Source: Mycobacterium sp. DL592
GTDB taxonomy: Bacteria > Actinomycetota > Actinomycetes > Mycobacteriales > Mycobacteriaceae
Reading direction: 5' to 3'
Assembly (NCBI RefSeq): GCF_011694515.1
Contig: NZ_CP050192.1
Span: forward strand, 3,358,172-3,422,171
DNA: 64,000 nucleotides
The notes beneath the pieces were generated by a model, which saw only the letters and a list, made by a program, of their open reading frames with translations, was not told the DNA's origin and did not search any database. The translations under genes and the position numbers were made by a program. This document shows, one piece after another, positions 55,244 to 64,000 of this stretch; position 1 is the stretch's first letter; every line of letters starts with the position of its first letter.

Positions 55244-56914
55244 GTGCCCACACCCGCACCCTGGCTGGCCCCGGCGATTCGGCCGTACCACGCGACATGG
55301 CTGCGCAGCGACATCATGGCGGGCCTCAGTACCGGCGCGGTGGTGATTCCGCTGGCGATGGCCTACGCCACCGTCGCCAACATGCCGGTCCAGATGGGGT
55401 TGTACACCTGCATCTTCCCGGTGATGGTGTACGCGTTCATCGGTGGCGCCCGCGCCGTCAGCATCAGCACCACCTCGACGGTGTCCAGCCTGACCGCCTC
55501 GACCATGCTCGCCGGCGGGATCCTGATCGGCTCCACCGACCAGCGTGGCGACTTGGTGACGCTGACCATCCTCGTCGGCGGGTTCTTGTTGATTGCCAGG
55601 CTGTTTCGGCTTGGCATGCTGGTCGACAACATCAACGACATGACGCTGATCGGCATCAAGATCGCAGTCGGCCTGACGGTCGCGGCCGCGCAGTTGCCGC
55701 GGTTGCTGGGCGTTCCGCCGCATCCGAACAACACCGGGTTCTTCCGCGTCGCCTGGGCGGCGCTGTCGCAGATTCGCGAGTCCAGCCTGGTGACCGTGGT
55801 CATCTCGGTGGTGTGCATCGTGGTGTTGCTGACGCTGGCCAAACTCGCCCCGAGGGTGCCCGGGCCGCTGGTCGTCATCGTCGCCGGGATCGTGGTGAGC
55901 GCCGTGTTCGCCCTGCCCGATCGCGGTGTGGCGCTGATCCCGCCGGTGCCCGCGGGGCTGCCTGTTCCGGAGCTGCCGCACCTCGACCATCACATCGTCC
56001 CGCTGCTGCCCGGGGCGCTGGCGATCGCGGTGATGGCGTTCCTGGAGTCCATCGCGGTGGCGCGGACCTCGCGCCGTACCGGCGAGCCGCCGGTCGAGCC
56101 CGACCGCGAACTGCTGGCGCTGGGGCTGGCATCGGTGGCCAGTTCGTTCTTCCATTCGCTGCCTCCCGCCGGCGGCTTCGCCCAGACCGCGGTGAACCTG
56201 CGCTCCGGCGCGCGCAGCCAGATCAGCGGGCTGGTGATGGCGGCGCTGGCCGTGCTGGTCGCACTCGTGGTCGCCCCGATTCTCGACCGGCTGCCCCAGG
56301 CGGTGCTCGGTGCGGTGGTGGTCGTCGCCGTCTCGCGGCTGGTCGACATCGCGGCGTTGCGCCGGCTCTACCGGCTTAATCCACGAGAGTGCTTGGGCGC
56401 CATCGCTGTTGCCGCACTCGGGCTGTCATTCGGGCTCATCGTCGCCGTTGCCGTCGCCGTGGCGGTGACCCTGCTGATCGTGCTGCACGTCGTCAACAGC
56501 CCCCACGTCGTCCAGCTGTTGCGAGCCGACAACGGGGCGTGGGTGGAGCAGCCGGAGAACGCGACGCTGGCGCCCGCAGATCCGTTGGTGCTGCGCTGCC
56601 TGGTGCCGCTCTACGCCGCCAATGTGCGTCCGAACATCGCCGTCATCCGCAATGCCGCGCTGAACGCCGAGACGACACCGACTGTGGTCGTGCTCGACCT
56701 GGTGCGTCAGACCGTCCTGGAGTCGACGGTCCTGCACATCCTGGTGGACCTCGACCTCGAATTGTCCGGCGCGGGTGTGCGTTTGATGTTCACCGGACTG
56801 CCCGAACGCGCGTTGCAGACCGTCGCGCGCACCCAGTGGTGGCACGAGGTGCTCGCCGACGAGCGTTACCAGCCCGACCCCGATCTCGCCCTCGAGGTCG
56901 CCAAGCGGCACTGA
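55244..56914 (+). CDS. SulP-family anion transporter with C-terminal STAS domain
   Basis: 556 residues from GTG at 55244 (VPTPAPWLAPA). About 11 membrane segments with the SulP landmarks LSTGAVVIPLAMAYATVANMP, then MGLYTCIFPVMVYAFIGG, ISTTSTVSSL and PPAGGFAQTAVNL. Residues from about 440 form a STAS domain. Transports sulfate, bicarbonate or dicarboxylate; the substrate is not distinguishable here. Confidence 0.92.
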   Translation: MPTPAPWLAPAIRPYHATWLRSDIMAGLSTGAVVIPLAMAYATVANMPVQMGLYTCIFPVMVYAFIGGARAVSISTTSTVSSLTASTMLAGGILIGSTDQRGDLVTLTILVGGFLLIARLFRLGMLVDNINDMTLIGIKIAVGLTVAAAQLPRLLGVPPHPNNTGFFRVAWAALSQIRESSLVTVVISVVCIVVLLTLAKLAPRVPGPLVVIVAGIVVSAVFALPDRGVALIPPVPAGLPVPELPHLDHHIVPLLPGALAIAVMAFLESIAVARTSRRTGEPPVEPDRELLALGLASVASSFFHSLPPAGGFAQTAVNLRSGARSQISGLVMAALAVLVALVVAPILDRLPQAVLGAVVVVAVSRLVDIAALRRLYRLNPRECLGAIAVAALGLSFGLIVAVAVAVAVTLLIVLHVVNSPHVVQLLRADNGAWVEQPENATLAPADPLVLRCLVPLYAANVRPNIAVIRNAALNAETTPTVVVLDLVRQTVLESTVLHILVDLDLELSGAGVRLMFTGLPERALQTVARTQWWHEVLADERYQPDPDLALEVAKRH

Positions 56915-56923
56915 CTGGCCGGC

Positions 56924-57379
56924 CTACGGTGTCGGTGCCGCCGGTGCGGCGTCCACGGGTGCCGCGGCCGAGGAACCGATCGGCCCGGACGGCGCCGACG
57001 ACTGGCCGGGTCCGGCGCTGGCGGTCATCGGGCGCTGAGCGAGCAGGAGAAGCGCGTCGCCCATCGTCACGTCCTGTGTCTGGATGGCGTGCCAGATCTC
57101 GCGCAGGTAGCCCATGTTGCGGGTCTGGGGCGGGGTGTCGGTGGTGCCCGGCGGCAGGTTGCCCGGGCTGGGCAGGTGCGGCACACCGTCGGCGAGCTGG
57201 GTCGGCTCGGCCGACACGGCCTGCGTGGTGGCGTCGACGGGAACGACCGGGGCGGGCGCCGGTTCGGCCGGATCGGCAAGGGCAGTAGGTGCGCTCAGGA
57301 CTGCCAACCCCGCGCCCAGCGCTGCGACCCCGAGGCAGGCTCGGCGCACTGGCGCCCAGCTGTGGACGGTCGTATTCAT
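56924..57379 (-). CDS. small secreted protein of unknown function
   Basis: 151 residues from ATG at 57379 (MNTTVHSWAPVRRACLG) or, five codons longer, from ATG at 57394, whose ribosome site GGAGGAG is too close. Clear signal peptide ending TALADPAEP. After a Pro/Ala-rich region there is a compact helix, LREIWHAIQTQDVTMGDALLLLAQRPM, then an Ala/Pro/Ser-rich tail. The 27-residue helical core is the only part likely to fold, and I recall it in other mycobacterial exported proteins. Function unknown. Confidence 0.75.
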   Translation of the reverse strand: MNTTVHSWAPVRRACLGVAALGAGLAVLSAPTALADPAEPAPAPVVPVDATTQAVSAEPTQLADGVPHLPSPGNLPPGTTDTPPQTRNMGYLREIWHAIQTQDVTMGDALLLLAQRPMTASAGPGQSSAPSGPIGSSAAAPVDAAPAAPTP

Positions 57380-57728
57380 GGTGATCGCCACCGTCATCTC
57401 CTCCGCGGTCGTTCCGGACGGCGAAAACCGGTCATCTCGGCCGGTGAGCGCCCTATACCGGTGATTCAGATACCACCTCCATTTTGTTACATCAGCCACT
57501 TGCGTCACCTCGGTTTCACCAGTCCCGCCCGCCTCGGTGTCAACGCCCCGCGGCCTGGAGCCGACGGCGCCCCGCAGCACCGTCTCGACTCCCCCTGACC
57601 AGCACGAACACCAAATCGGCTTGAAACGGGGCGTACCCGGGTGTAAAGATTCGTTGCCCGCAGAACCTGGGATATCGGGGTTCTGGCGCGCCTGAAGTCT
57701 CGAAACTTTCCCAGCTGATGCGGTCGTT

Positions 57729-58469
57729 ATGACTAGTAGCGAACAGAAGGCGATTCGGGCAGGGGTATCGATGCAGGTTCCGGATGATGACGTATTGACC
57801 GGGGGTGCCCTCGCCGGCGACGAGTCCGGCGGCCGGCCTGAGCAGGTCGGTTGGTTTCGGTTCTACTTCGCCGACGAGCGCTGGGAATGGTCCCCTGAGG
57901 TTCAGTTGATGCACGGCTACCAGCCGGGCACTGTCTCCCCCACCACCGAGCTGGTGTTGTCGCACAAACATCCGGACGACTACCAGGCCGTCGCGAACAC
58001 CCTCGACGAGGTCCGCAGGCATCATCAGGCGTTCAGCACCCGGCACCGGATTCTCGACACGGAAGGCCGCATTCACCACGTCATCGTGGTGGCCGACAAG
58101 CTGCTCGACGACGATGGCGTGGTCGTCGGCACGCACGGCTTCTACGTCGACGTCAGCCCCGCCGAACATCACCAGCAGCGGCGCCTGACCGAGGCGATCG
58201 CCGAGATCGCCGAAAACCGGGCGGCCATCGAACAGGCCAAGGGCATGCTGATGATCATCTACGGCATCGAGGCCGACGCGGCGTTCGACCTGCTGCGGTG
58301 GCGCTCCCAGGAAGCCAATATCAAGCTGCGGGTGCTTGCCGAGCAGGTGGTCACCGACTTCGTCAGCCTCACCCAGAGCGGAAAGCCCGCACCCCGATCC
58401 GCCTACGACAACCTGCTGCTGACTGCGGACCGTCGCATCGGAAGCTCAGCCGAGCCGCAACCGTACTGA
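57729..58469 (+). CDS. PAS-ANTAR RNA-binding regulator
   Basis: 246 residues. PAS-type domain (GWFRFYFADERWEWSPEVQLMHGY to VVVGTHGFYVDVSP, about 40-140), then a coiled linker and an ANTAR domain, NRAAIEQAKGMLMIIYGIEADAAFDLLRWRSQEANIKLRVLAEQVV (about 160-215), with the family Ala and aromatic residues. ANTAR proteins bind dual hexaloop RNA hairpins to prevent termination. Signal sensed by PAS is unknown. The target RNA is not evident in the window. Confidence 0.92.
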   Translation: MTSSEQKAIRAGVSMQVPDDDVLTGGALAGDESGGRPEQVGWFRFYFADERWEWSPEVQLMHGYQPGTVSPTTELVLSHKHPDDYQAVANTLDEVRRHHQAFSTRHRILDTEGRIHHVIVVADKLLDDDGVVVGTHGFYVDVSPAEHHQQRRLTEAIAEIAENRAAIEQAKGMLMIIYGIEADAAFDLLRWRSQEANIKLRVLAEQVVTDFVSLTQSGKPAPRSAYDNLLLTADRRIGSSAEPQPY

Positions 58470-58494
58470 GCGGCCGCCGGGCACTTATGCTCCC

Positions 58495-59412
58495 GTGGTG
58501 CCCGACGACCCCGCGCTGAGCGCGCGCATCGCCCGGATCCTTCGTGCCCGACCGCTGCTGTCGTTCTTCGTCCTGTCCTACGCGGTGACCTGGCTGCTCT
58601 GGGCGCCGCTGGTGATCACCGGCGTGCCCGCGTTCTCCGAGACCACCCACACACCGTCCTGGTATGCGCTGCCCGCCGTCGCCGTGGGTGTCACCGGAAC
58701 AGCGTTCTTCATGACCGCGGTCACCCAGGGCCGGGCCGGCGTGCACCGACTCGTCCAGCGACTGAGGTGCTGGCGGGTGGGCCCGGCCTGGTATCTGGTG
58801 GCGATGCTGCTCATCCCCGTCGGCCAGCTGCTGATCACCGCGGCCCTGGTCAGCCCAGAGGCCCTGCGGGCCCTGACCCCGTCGGCGCTGGCGCTCTACC
58901 CGAGCTCCTATCTGGCGCACTTCGTCTTCGGTCCGCTGTTCGAGGAATCCGGCTGGCGCGGGTTCGCCCTGCCGCGGATGCAGCACAGGTTCGGTCCGGT
59001 GCGGGCGACGCTGCTGCTCGGGCTGCTGTGGAGCGGGTGGCACTTCTTCCTCTACGCCCCGTCGTGGTTTGCCGGTGGTGCGGTCAATGGTGTTGTGGGC
59101 GTTGGCATTTTCGTGGTGTTCACCACCAGCATCAGCTTCGTCTTCACCTGGCTGTTCAACAACACCAAGGCCAGTCTGCTGCTGGCGATCCTGCTGCACG
59201 GCTCGGTCGACGGCACCGCCACCTATCTGCTGCGGCTGGCAGACAAGGGGGTGATCTCCTCGGATGTCGCCCAATTCAGCGGACAGTTCGGGGTGCTGAT
59301 CCTGTGTGTCGTGACAACGCTGGCGCTGGTGCTGGTCACCCGGCGCCGGCTCGGCTACCCGCGTTATCGCGCGGAGGCCGAGCGGCTCGACCTCGGGGAC
59401 GCCGGGCGCTGA
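58495..59412 (+). CDS. CPBP-family intramembrane protease (CAAX/ABI type)
   Basis: 305 residues from a GTG pair at 58495/58498. Eight membrane segments. The signature is FEESGWRGFALPRMQ (paired Glu and Arg), then GLLWSGWHFFLYAPSW (metal His) and LLAILLHGSVDGTA (third His). Family members are glutamic or metal-dependent intramembrane proteases, or accessory factors in bacteriocin self-immunity. Precedes the dipeptidase gene by 20 bp and may share its transcript. Confidence 0.9.
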   Translation: MVPDDPALSARIARILRARPLLSFFVLSYAVTWLLWAPLVITGVPAFSETTHTPSWYALPAVAVGVTGTAFFMTAVTQGRAGVHRLVQRLRCWRVGPAWYLVAMLLIPVGQLLITAALVSPEALRALTPSALALYPSSYLAHFVFGPLFEESGWRGFALPRMQHRFGPVRATLLLGLLWSGWHFFLYAPSWFAGGAVNGVVGVGIFVVFTTSISFVFTWLFNNTKASLLLAILLHGSVDGTATYLLRLADKGVISSDVAQFSGQFGVLILCVVTTLALVLVTRRRLGYPRYRAEAERLDLGDAGR

Positions 59413-59432
59413 CCGACAGGCACAATGCAGAC

Positions 59433-60092
59433 ATGCCCGCATTGCAGGGAGTGCTCGCCGGCCTGACCGTCGCATTGGTCTTGGCGCCGACGGCGGCGGC
59501 CGGCCCCGACGGCGGGGTGCCGCCGGTGAGCCCGCAGGCCGCGGCGGCCGGTTTCGTCGACGTCCGCACCGTGGTTCCCGACGCGATCGTCGATATGCGC
59601 TACGCCAGGGCGGACAACTTCACCGGCGTGCAGCTCTACCCCGCAGATGCCCGGTGCCTGGTGCACGAGTCGATGGCGCCCGGCCTGGCGGCGGCCGCCG
59701 AGGCACTGCGGGCCCAGGGCGAGGTTCTGGTGTTCTGGGACTGCTACCGCCCGCACGACGTCCAGGTCCGGATGTTCGACGTGGTGTCCAACCCGGCATG
59801 GGTGGCCAGGCCCGGACCGTATGCGCGCAGCCACGAGGCCGGCCGGTCGGTGGACGTGACGCTGGCGCAGCAGGGCCGGCTGGTGGACATGGGCACCGGA
59901 TTCGACGACTTCTCCCCGCGCGCGATGGCCTATGCCACCGACGGGGTCAGCGCGCAGGCGCAGGCGAACCGGGCGCAGTTGCGCTCGGCGATGGCAGCCG
60001 GTGGGCTGGCGCCGTACTCCGGCGAGTGGTGGCATTTCGACGGTCCCGGCGCCGGTGTGCAACGGCCGATCCTGGACGTGCCCGTCGACTGA
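59433..60092 (+). CDS. exported VanX-like D-alanyl-D-alanine dipeptidase
   Basis: 219 residues from ATG at 59433. Signal peptide MPALQGVLAGLTVALVLAPTAAAG. Catalytic motifs: WDCYRPHDVQ, then SHEAGRSVDVTL (zinc His and Asp), and GEWWHFDG (catalytic Glu and third His). It cleaves D-Ala-D-Ala during cell-wall turnover. Not a resistance cluster: no vanH or vanA is near. Convergent with ppdK. Confidence 0.93.
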   Translation: MPALQGVLAGLTVALVLAPTAAAGPDGGVPPVSPQAAAAGFVDVRTVVPDAIVDMRYARADNFTGVQLYPADARCLVHESMAPGLAAAAEALRAQGEVLVFWDCYRPHDVQVRMFDVVSNPAWVARPGPYARSHEAGRSVDVTLAQQGRLVDMGTGFDDFSPRAMAYATDGVSAQAQANRAQLRSAMAAGGLAPYSGEWWHFDGPGAGVQRPILDVPVD

Positions 60093-60103
60093 GCGCGGCG
60101 TGG

Positions 60104-62797
60104 TCAGCCGACGGCGGCCCGGCCGGCCTCGAGGCGGGCCACCGGCAACCGGAACGGCGAGCAGGACACGTAGTCCAGGCCCGTCCGGTGGAAAAAGTGG
60201 ATGGACTCGGGGTCGCCGCCGTGCTCGCCACAGACGCCAAGCTTGATGTGGGGCTTGGTCTTTCGGCCCTCCCGGGCGGCGATCTCCACGAGCCTGCCCA
60301 CGCCGTCGGCGTCGATGGTCTCGAACGGCGAAATGGTGAAGACACCTTTTTCCAGGTAGGCGGCGAACACCGTGGACTCGACGTCGTCGCGGGAGAAGCC
60401 CCAGGTCGTCTGGGTCAGGTCGTTGGTGCCGAAGGAGAAGAAGTCCGCGGCATCGGCGATCCGGTGGGCGGTCAGTGCGGCGCGCGGCAATTCGATCATC
60501 GTGCCGATCGGAACGGTCAGGCTGACACCGTTCTCGGCGGCCACATCGGCGAGGATCCGTTCGGTTTCGTCGCGGACCAGGTGCAGCTCCATCACCGAGC
60601 CGACCAGTGGCACCATGATCTCGATCTTCGGGTTCTTGCCCGCGGCGATCTGGTGACATGCCGCCTCGCTCAGTGCCCGCACCTGCAGCGCGAACAGGCC
60701 CGGGGTGAGCAGGCCCAGTCGCACTCCCCGCAGCCCCAGCATCGGGTTCGACTCGTGCAGCCTTTCCACCGCCGCCTGCAGCTTGCGGTCAGCCTCCACC
60801 TGCGGACCGGTCTCCCCCCTGGCCTCGGCGACGGCGACCTTGACCGCCAATTCGGTTCGGTCCGGTAGGAATTCGTGCAACGGCGGGTCGAGCAGGCGGA
60901 TGGTCACCGGCAGGCCGTCCATCGCGTCGAGCAGTCCGGTGAAGTCCTCACGCTGCAGGGTCAGCAAGGCGGCCAGCGCATCGTCGCGTTCGTCGGTGCC
61001 CTCGGCCAGGATGACCCGTTCGATGAGCACCCGACGATCGCCGAGGAACATGTGCTCGGTGCGGCACAAGCCGATGCCCTGGGCGCCAAGGGATCTCGCG
61101 CGGGCGGCATCGGCGGCGGTGTCGGCATTGGCCCGCACCGCCAGGCGCCGTCGGCTGTCGGCGTGGGTGAGCAACCGGTCGACGGCCTTGACCAGCGCGG
61201 CGGTCTCGTCGTCGGCGCCGGTGAGCGCCGCCTCGACACCGGACTCGAGATAGGTCTCGACCGGTGAGGGCACAACGGGCATCGCGCCCAGGAAGATCTC
61301 ACCGGTCGAGCCGTCGATACTGATCTGGTCGCCCTCGTTGATCACGACCGTGCCGATCCGCGCGGTGCGCCCGGCCGCGTCGACGTCGAGTGCTTCGGCG
61401 CCGCACACGCACGTTTTGCCCATGCCGCGGGCGACGACGGCGGCGTGCGAGGTCTTGCCTCCGCGCGCGGTCAGGATCCCGTCCGCGGCGATCATGCCTT
61501 CGAGGTCGTCGGGGTTGGTTTCCCGCCGGACCAGGACCACCTGCTCGCCACGGCCCGCCCACGCCTTGGCGGTCGGCGAGTCGAACACCGCGCGGCCCAC
61601 AGCGGCACCGGGTGAGGCGGCCATCCCCTTGGTCAGCAGATCGCGGGGCACCGACCGGTCGAACTGCGGGAACATCAGCAGCGCGAGTTGCGAGCCCGAC
61701 ACCCGGGCCAGCGCTTCGTCCAGCGTGATGAGGTTCTCGTCGACCAGCTGCGCGGCGATCCGGAATGCCGCTGCGGCAGTGCGCTTTCCGACCCGGGTCT
61801 GCAACATCCACAGCGTGCCGCGCTCGATGGTGAACTCGATGTCGCACAGGTCGCGGTAGTGGGTCTCCAGCCGGCGCATCACCTTCAGCAGCTGCTTGTG
61901 CGACTTGGGATCCAAGTCCTTGAGATCGTCCAGCGACAGGGTGTTGCGGATTCCGGCGACGACATCCTCACCCTGGGCGTTGGCCAGGTAGTCCCCGTAT
62001 GCGCCGGTGCGTCCGGTGGCCGGGTCCCGGGTGAATGCGACGCCGGTGCCGCTGGACTCCCCCAGATTCCCGAACACCATGGTGCAGATGTTGACCGCGG
62101 TGCCCAGGTGCTGCGGAATCCGCTCCCTGCGCCGGTAGAGCCGGGCCCGGTCGGTGTTCCACGAGTCGAAGACGGCGTTGATCGCCATGTCGAGCTGTTC
62201 GCGCGGATGCTGCGGGAACTCCTGACCGGAGTGCTCACGCACGGCGTCCTTGAAGGTGGTCACCAGCGCCTTGAGATCGTCGACGTCGAGGTCGAGATCG
62301 CTGGAGACGCCTTTCGTCGACTTCGCCTTGTCGAGCGCATCGGAGAACACCTCGCCGGGCATCTCCAGCACGGTCTTGCCGAACATCTGCACCAGCCGGC
62401 GGTAGGAATCCCAGGCGAATCGCTCGTCGCCGGACTCCTCGGCAAGTCCCTTCACGCTGGCGTCGTTGAGCCCGATGTTGAGCACCGTCTCCATCATCCC
62501 GGGCATCGAGAACGCCGCCCCGGAGCGAACACTGACCAGCAGTGGGTCGTGCCGGTCGCCGAGGCGGCGGCCCAGGTTGTCCTCCAGCTGGCGCAGCGCC
62601 ATCGTGACCTGCACCCGCAACTCGCCGGGCGCGCTGCCGTGGGCCAGATACTCCCGGCACGCCTCGGTGGTGATGGTGAAGCCGGGCGGCACCGGCAGCC
62701 CGAGTTTGGTCATCTCGGCCAGGTTCGCGCCCTTGCCGCCCAGCAGGCCCTTCTGGTCTTTGTCGCCCTCGGTGAAGTCGTAGACGTATTTGGTCAT
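60104..62797 (-). CDS. ppdK: pyruvate, phosphate dikinase
   Basis: 897 residues, full length, from ATG at 62797 with GGAGAA upstream. N-terminal ATP-grasp domain (LLGGKGANLAEMTKLGLPVPPGFTIT), central phosphohistidine in GGKTSHAAVVARGMGKTCVCG (H451), and C-terminal PEP-binding barrel with NPMLGLRGVRLG and CGEHGGDPESI. Interconverts pyruvate + ATP + phosphate and PEP + AMP + diphosphate. M. tuberculosis carries only a shorter form (Rv1127c), from memory, so a complete enzyme marks a more versatile carbon metabolism. Confidence 0.97.
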   Translation of the reverse strand: MTKYVYDFTEGDKDQKGLLGGKGANLAEMTKLGLPVPPGFTITTEACREYLAHGSAPGELRVQVTMALRQLEDNLGRRLGDRHDPLLVSVRSGAAFSMPGMMETVLNIGLNDASVKGLAEESGDERFAWDSYRRLVQMFGKTVLEMPGEVFSDALDKAKSTKGVSSDLDLDVDDLKALVTTFKDAVREHSGQEFPQHPREQLDMAINAVFDSWNTDRARLYRRRERIPQHLGTAVNICTMVFGNLGESSGTGVAFTRDPATGRTGAYGDYLANAQGEDVVAGIRNTLSLDDLKDLDPKSHKQLLKVMRRLETHYRDLCDIEFTIERGTLWMLQTRVGKRTAAAAFRIAAQLVDENLITLDEALARVSGSQLALLMFPQFDRSVPRDLLTKGMAASPGAAVGRAVFDSPTAKAWAGRGEQVVLVRRETNPDDLEGMIAADGILTARGGKTSHAAVVARGMGKTCVCGAEALDVDAAGRTARIGTVVINEGDQISIDGSTGEIFLGAMPVVPSPVETYLESGVEAALTGADDETAALVKAVDRLLTHADSRRRLAVRANADTAADAARARSLGAQGIGLCRTEHMFLGDRRVLIERVILAEGTDERDDALAALLTLQREDFTGLLDAMDGLPVTIRLLDPPLHEFLPDRTELAVKVAVAEARGETGPQVEADRKLQAAVERLHESNPMLGLRGVRLGLLTPGLFALQVRALSEAACHQIAAGKNPKIEIMVPLVGSVMELHLVRDETERILADVAAENGVSLTVPIGTMIELPRAALTAHRIADAADFFSFGTNDLTQTTWGFSRDDVESTVFAAYLEKGVFTISPFETIDADGVGRLVEIAAREGRKTKPHIKLGVCGEHGGDPESIHFFHRTGLDYVSCSPFRLPVARLEAGRAAVG

Positions 62798-62882
62798 CGG
62801 AGTTCTCCTTGCGGTTACCAAACGGTAAGCCGAAAGGCGGGCTCACCGTGCCGGTTCGGCAGCCGCCGACGAACATGGTCGT

Positions 62883-62929
62883 GCCGTTGCCCCAACAATC
62901 GATCATGGTGGCGCCGTTGCCCCAACAAT
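62883..62929. repeat. 17-bp direct repeat across the aldolase gene end
   Basis: GCCGTTGCCCCAACAAT occurs at 62883-62899 and 62913-62929, a 30-bp period. The second copy is in the last codons of the aldolase gene and the first is just after its stop. It looks like a small tandem duplication of the gene end. Confidence 0.75.
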
Positions 62930-63922
62930 GTCGAGGGCGATGTCGACGAGCATGTCCTCCTGGCCGCCGATCATCCCGCGCCGGCCGGCTTCTTCGAGCA
63001 GAGTGCGGGTGTCGAGCCCGTAGCGTTCGGCGGCGGCCTCGGCGTGCCGCAGGAAGCTGGAGTAGACGCCGGCGTACCCCAGTGTCAGGGTTTCGCGGTC
63101 CACCCGGACCGGTCGGTCCTGCAGCGGACGGACCAGTTCGTCGGCGGCATCTTCGAGCGCGTGCAGGTCACAGCCGTGATTCCATCCTCTGCGGCTGGCC
63201 GCGGCGATGAACACCTCCAGCGGAGCGTTGCCCGCACCGGCGCCCATGCCGGCGAGTGAGGCGTCGACCCGGTTGGCGCCGTGTTCGACGGCGACCATCG
63301 AATTGGCCACGCCCAGTGAGAGGTTGTGGTGGGCGTGGATTCCGATTTCGGTTGTCGTATGCAGGGTCTGGCGCAGCGCGTCGACCCGTTCGGCCACATC
63401 GTGCATCAGCATGGCACCGCCGGAGTCGACGACGTAGACACAGCCGGCGCCGTAGCTTTCCATCAGCTTGGCCTGGGTGGCCAGCGCCACCGGTGTGGTC
63501 AGATGGCTCATCATCAGGAAGCCCACCGCGTCCATGCCGAGTTCCCTTGCCGCAGAGAGGTGTTCGGCCGCGATATCGGCTTCGGTGCAGTGCGTGGCCA
63601 CCCGCACCACCGCCGCCCCGGCGCGGTGTGCATCGTTGAGGTTTCGCACCGTCCCGATTCCCGGCAGCAGCAGTGTCGCGACTTTGGCTCGGCGCACCAC
63701 CGATGCCACGGCCTCGATCCACTCCAGGTCGGTGTGGGCGGCGAACCCGTAGTTGCATGTCGATCCGGCCAGTCCGTCGCCATGGGCCACCTCGATGGAG
63801 TCCACCCCGGCGGCGTCGAGCGCAGCGGCGATCGTCGCCACCTGGCCAGTGCTGTACTGGTGGCGCACGGCGTGCATACCGTCGCGCAGGGTGACGTCGC
63901 TGATGTAGAGATCGCCGGTCAT
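62903..63922 (-). CDS. 4-hydroxy-2-oxovalerate (oxohexanoate) aldolase
   Basis: 339 residues. HMG-CoA-lyase-like TIM barrel: [15 protein letters not shown] with catalytic Arg, [18 protein letters not shown], and metal ligands in [18 protein letters not shown]. It splits 4-hydroxy-2-oxoacids into pyruvate and an aldehyde passed by a tunnel to the partner dehydrogenase. Start overlaps the acetaldehyde dehydrogenase stop as ATGA. It resembles HsaF/BphI-type enzymes; whether it serves steroid or aromatic breakdown cannot be decided in this window. Confidence 0.95.
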   Translation of the reverse strand: MTGDLYISDVTLRDGMHAVRHQYSTGQVATIAAALDAAGVDSIEVAHGDGLAGSTCNYGFAAHTDLEWIEAVASVVRRAKVATLLLPGIGTVRNLNDAHRAGAAVVRVATHCTEADIAAEHLSAARELGMDAVGFLMMSHLTTPVALATQAKLMESYGAGCVYVVDSGGAMLMHDVAERVDALRQTLHTTTEIGIHAHHNLSLGVANSMVAVEHGANRVDASLAGMGAGAGNAPLEVFIAAASRRGWNHGCDLHALEDAADELVRPLQDRPVRVDRETLTLGYAGVYSSFLRHAEAAAERYGLDTRTLLEEAGRRGMIGGQEDMLVDIALDIVGATAPP

Positions 63923-64000
63923 AGCGTGGCTCCGGTGGTGCGGGCGGCGTGGCTGGCGATGCGTTCGGCGGTGTCCTTGGCCGCCGAGGTCATGATGTCG
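63919..64000 (-). CDS. acylating acetaldehyde dehydrogenase (3' end only)
   Basis: Only about 27 codons are in the window: [15 protein letters not shown], ending G-A-T-L and TGA. DIMTSAA is the usual end of the MhpF/BphJ/HsaG type dehydrogenases. The four-base overlap with the aldolase start shows tight coupling, as expected for the channelled aldolase-dehydrogenase complex. Confidence 0.82.
   Translation of the reverse strand, partial: DIMTSAAKDTAERIASHAARTTGATL

Noticed and set aside
57610-57650. A possible SigF-type promoter (GGCTTG-n15-GGGTGT) before the PAS-ANTAR gene
   Set aside because: Both hexamers differ from the consensus at key positions, and one-off matches are expected by chance.
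59433-60092. VanX-like gene as part of a glycopeptide resistance cluster
   Set aside because: No vanH, vanA or VanRS-type genes nearby; VanX-like dipeptidases are ordinary cell-wall enzymes in mycobacteria.

Overview
The window is high-GC DNA with actinobacterial gene content and most likely comes from a fast-growing Mycobacterium/Mycolicibacterium. The evidence is an NrdE with the mycobacterial C-terminal CVSCML tail in an nrdH-nrdI-nrdE order, a DinB2-type polymerase IV, a CYP136-like P450, an ATP-dependent DNA ligase LigB, a long FadE22-type acyl-CoA dehydrogenase, an antigen-85 family protein, and many TetR/SDR/acyl-CoA dehydrogenase genes. Gene order at 4970-13725 (nrdE, nrdI, nrdH, FMN reductase, TetR, dinP, SDR, TetR, cyp136) and at 40033-46374 (fadE22, ligB) matches, from memory, the Rv3051c-Rv3062 block of M. 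tuberculosis. About 26 kb of extra genes separates the two halves here.

Layout. 1-4224: tail of a geranylgeranyl-reductase-like flavoprotein, a SUKH-like protein, a DODA-type dioxygenase, a phytanoyl-CoA-dioxygenase-like enzyme, and a LysR-effector-domain protein divergent from a DUF5997 protein. 4291-4793: a membrane-protein gene broken by a one-base frameshift. 4970-13725: class Ib ribonucleotide reductase genes with candidate NrdR boxes, an FMN reductase, TetR, polymerase IV, and an SDR/TetR pair divergent from cyp136 around a palindromic operator.

13805-18399: the most unusual stretch. An orphan LeuA regulatory domain is preceded by an apparent leaderless leader peptide whose Leu-Val-Val codons can base-pair with the ribosome-binding site of the gene. 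Next to it lie a receiver-only response regulator, a DUF302 protein and a CsoR/CstR-family repressor. These are divergent from thioredoxin and a 45-residue Cys-rich protein, across three TACCC-GGGTA palindromes. A Fic protein with a fused inhibitory helix and a DUF294-type nucleotidyltransferase follow.

18494-32087: an APC permease, an APH-like kinase, the complete hypEDCF / hypAB nickel-hydrogenase maturation set (hypF carries four copies of a 30-bp repeat; no hydrogenase structural gene is in the window), a MASE1-GAF-PP2C phosphatase, a SIMPL protein, an SDR and a one-pass membrane protein that seems to start at ATT. 32084-36959: a LysR regulator divergent from a tightly coupled four-gene catabolic operon (SDR, duplicated muconolactone-isomerase-like protein, MmgE/PrpD, nitronate monooxygenase). 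36964-43052: a methyltransferase/HxlR pair around a palindrome, a secreted zinc metallopeptidase with a degenerate second copy of its domain, and fadE22 with an HSD10-like SDR.

43196-64000: a molybdopterin oxidoreductase, ligB, a GNAT-AAA ATPase fusion, an MHS transporter, a P-loop kinase, an antigen-85 family esterase, an acyl-CoA dehydrogenase pair, an SDR, a SOUL protein, a SulP transporter, a small secreted protein, a PAS-ANTAR regulator, a CPBP protease, a VanX-like dipeptidase, pyruvate phosphate dikinase, and the end of a meta-cleavage operon (acetaldehyde dehydrogenase, 4-hydroxy-2-oxovalerate aldolase). Several intergenic gaps hold long perfect hairpins. No rRNA, tRNA, insertion sequence, prophage or CRISPR array was seen.
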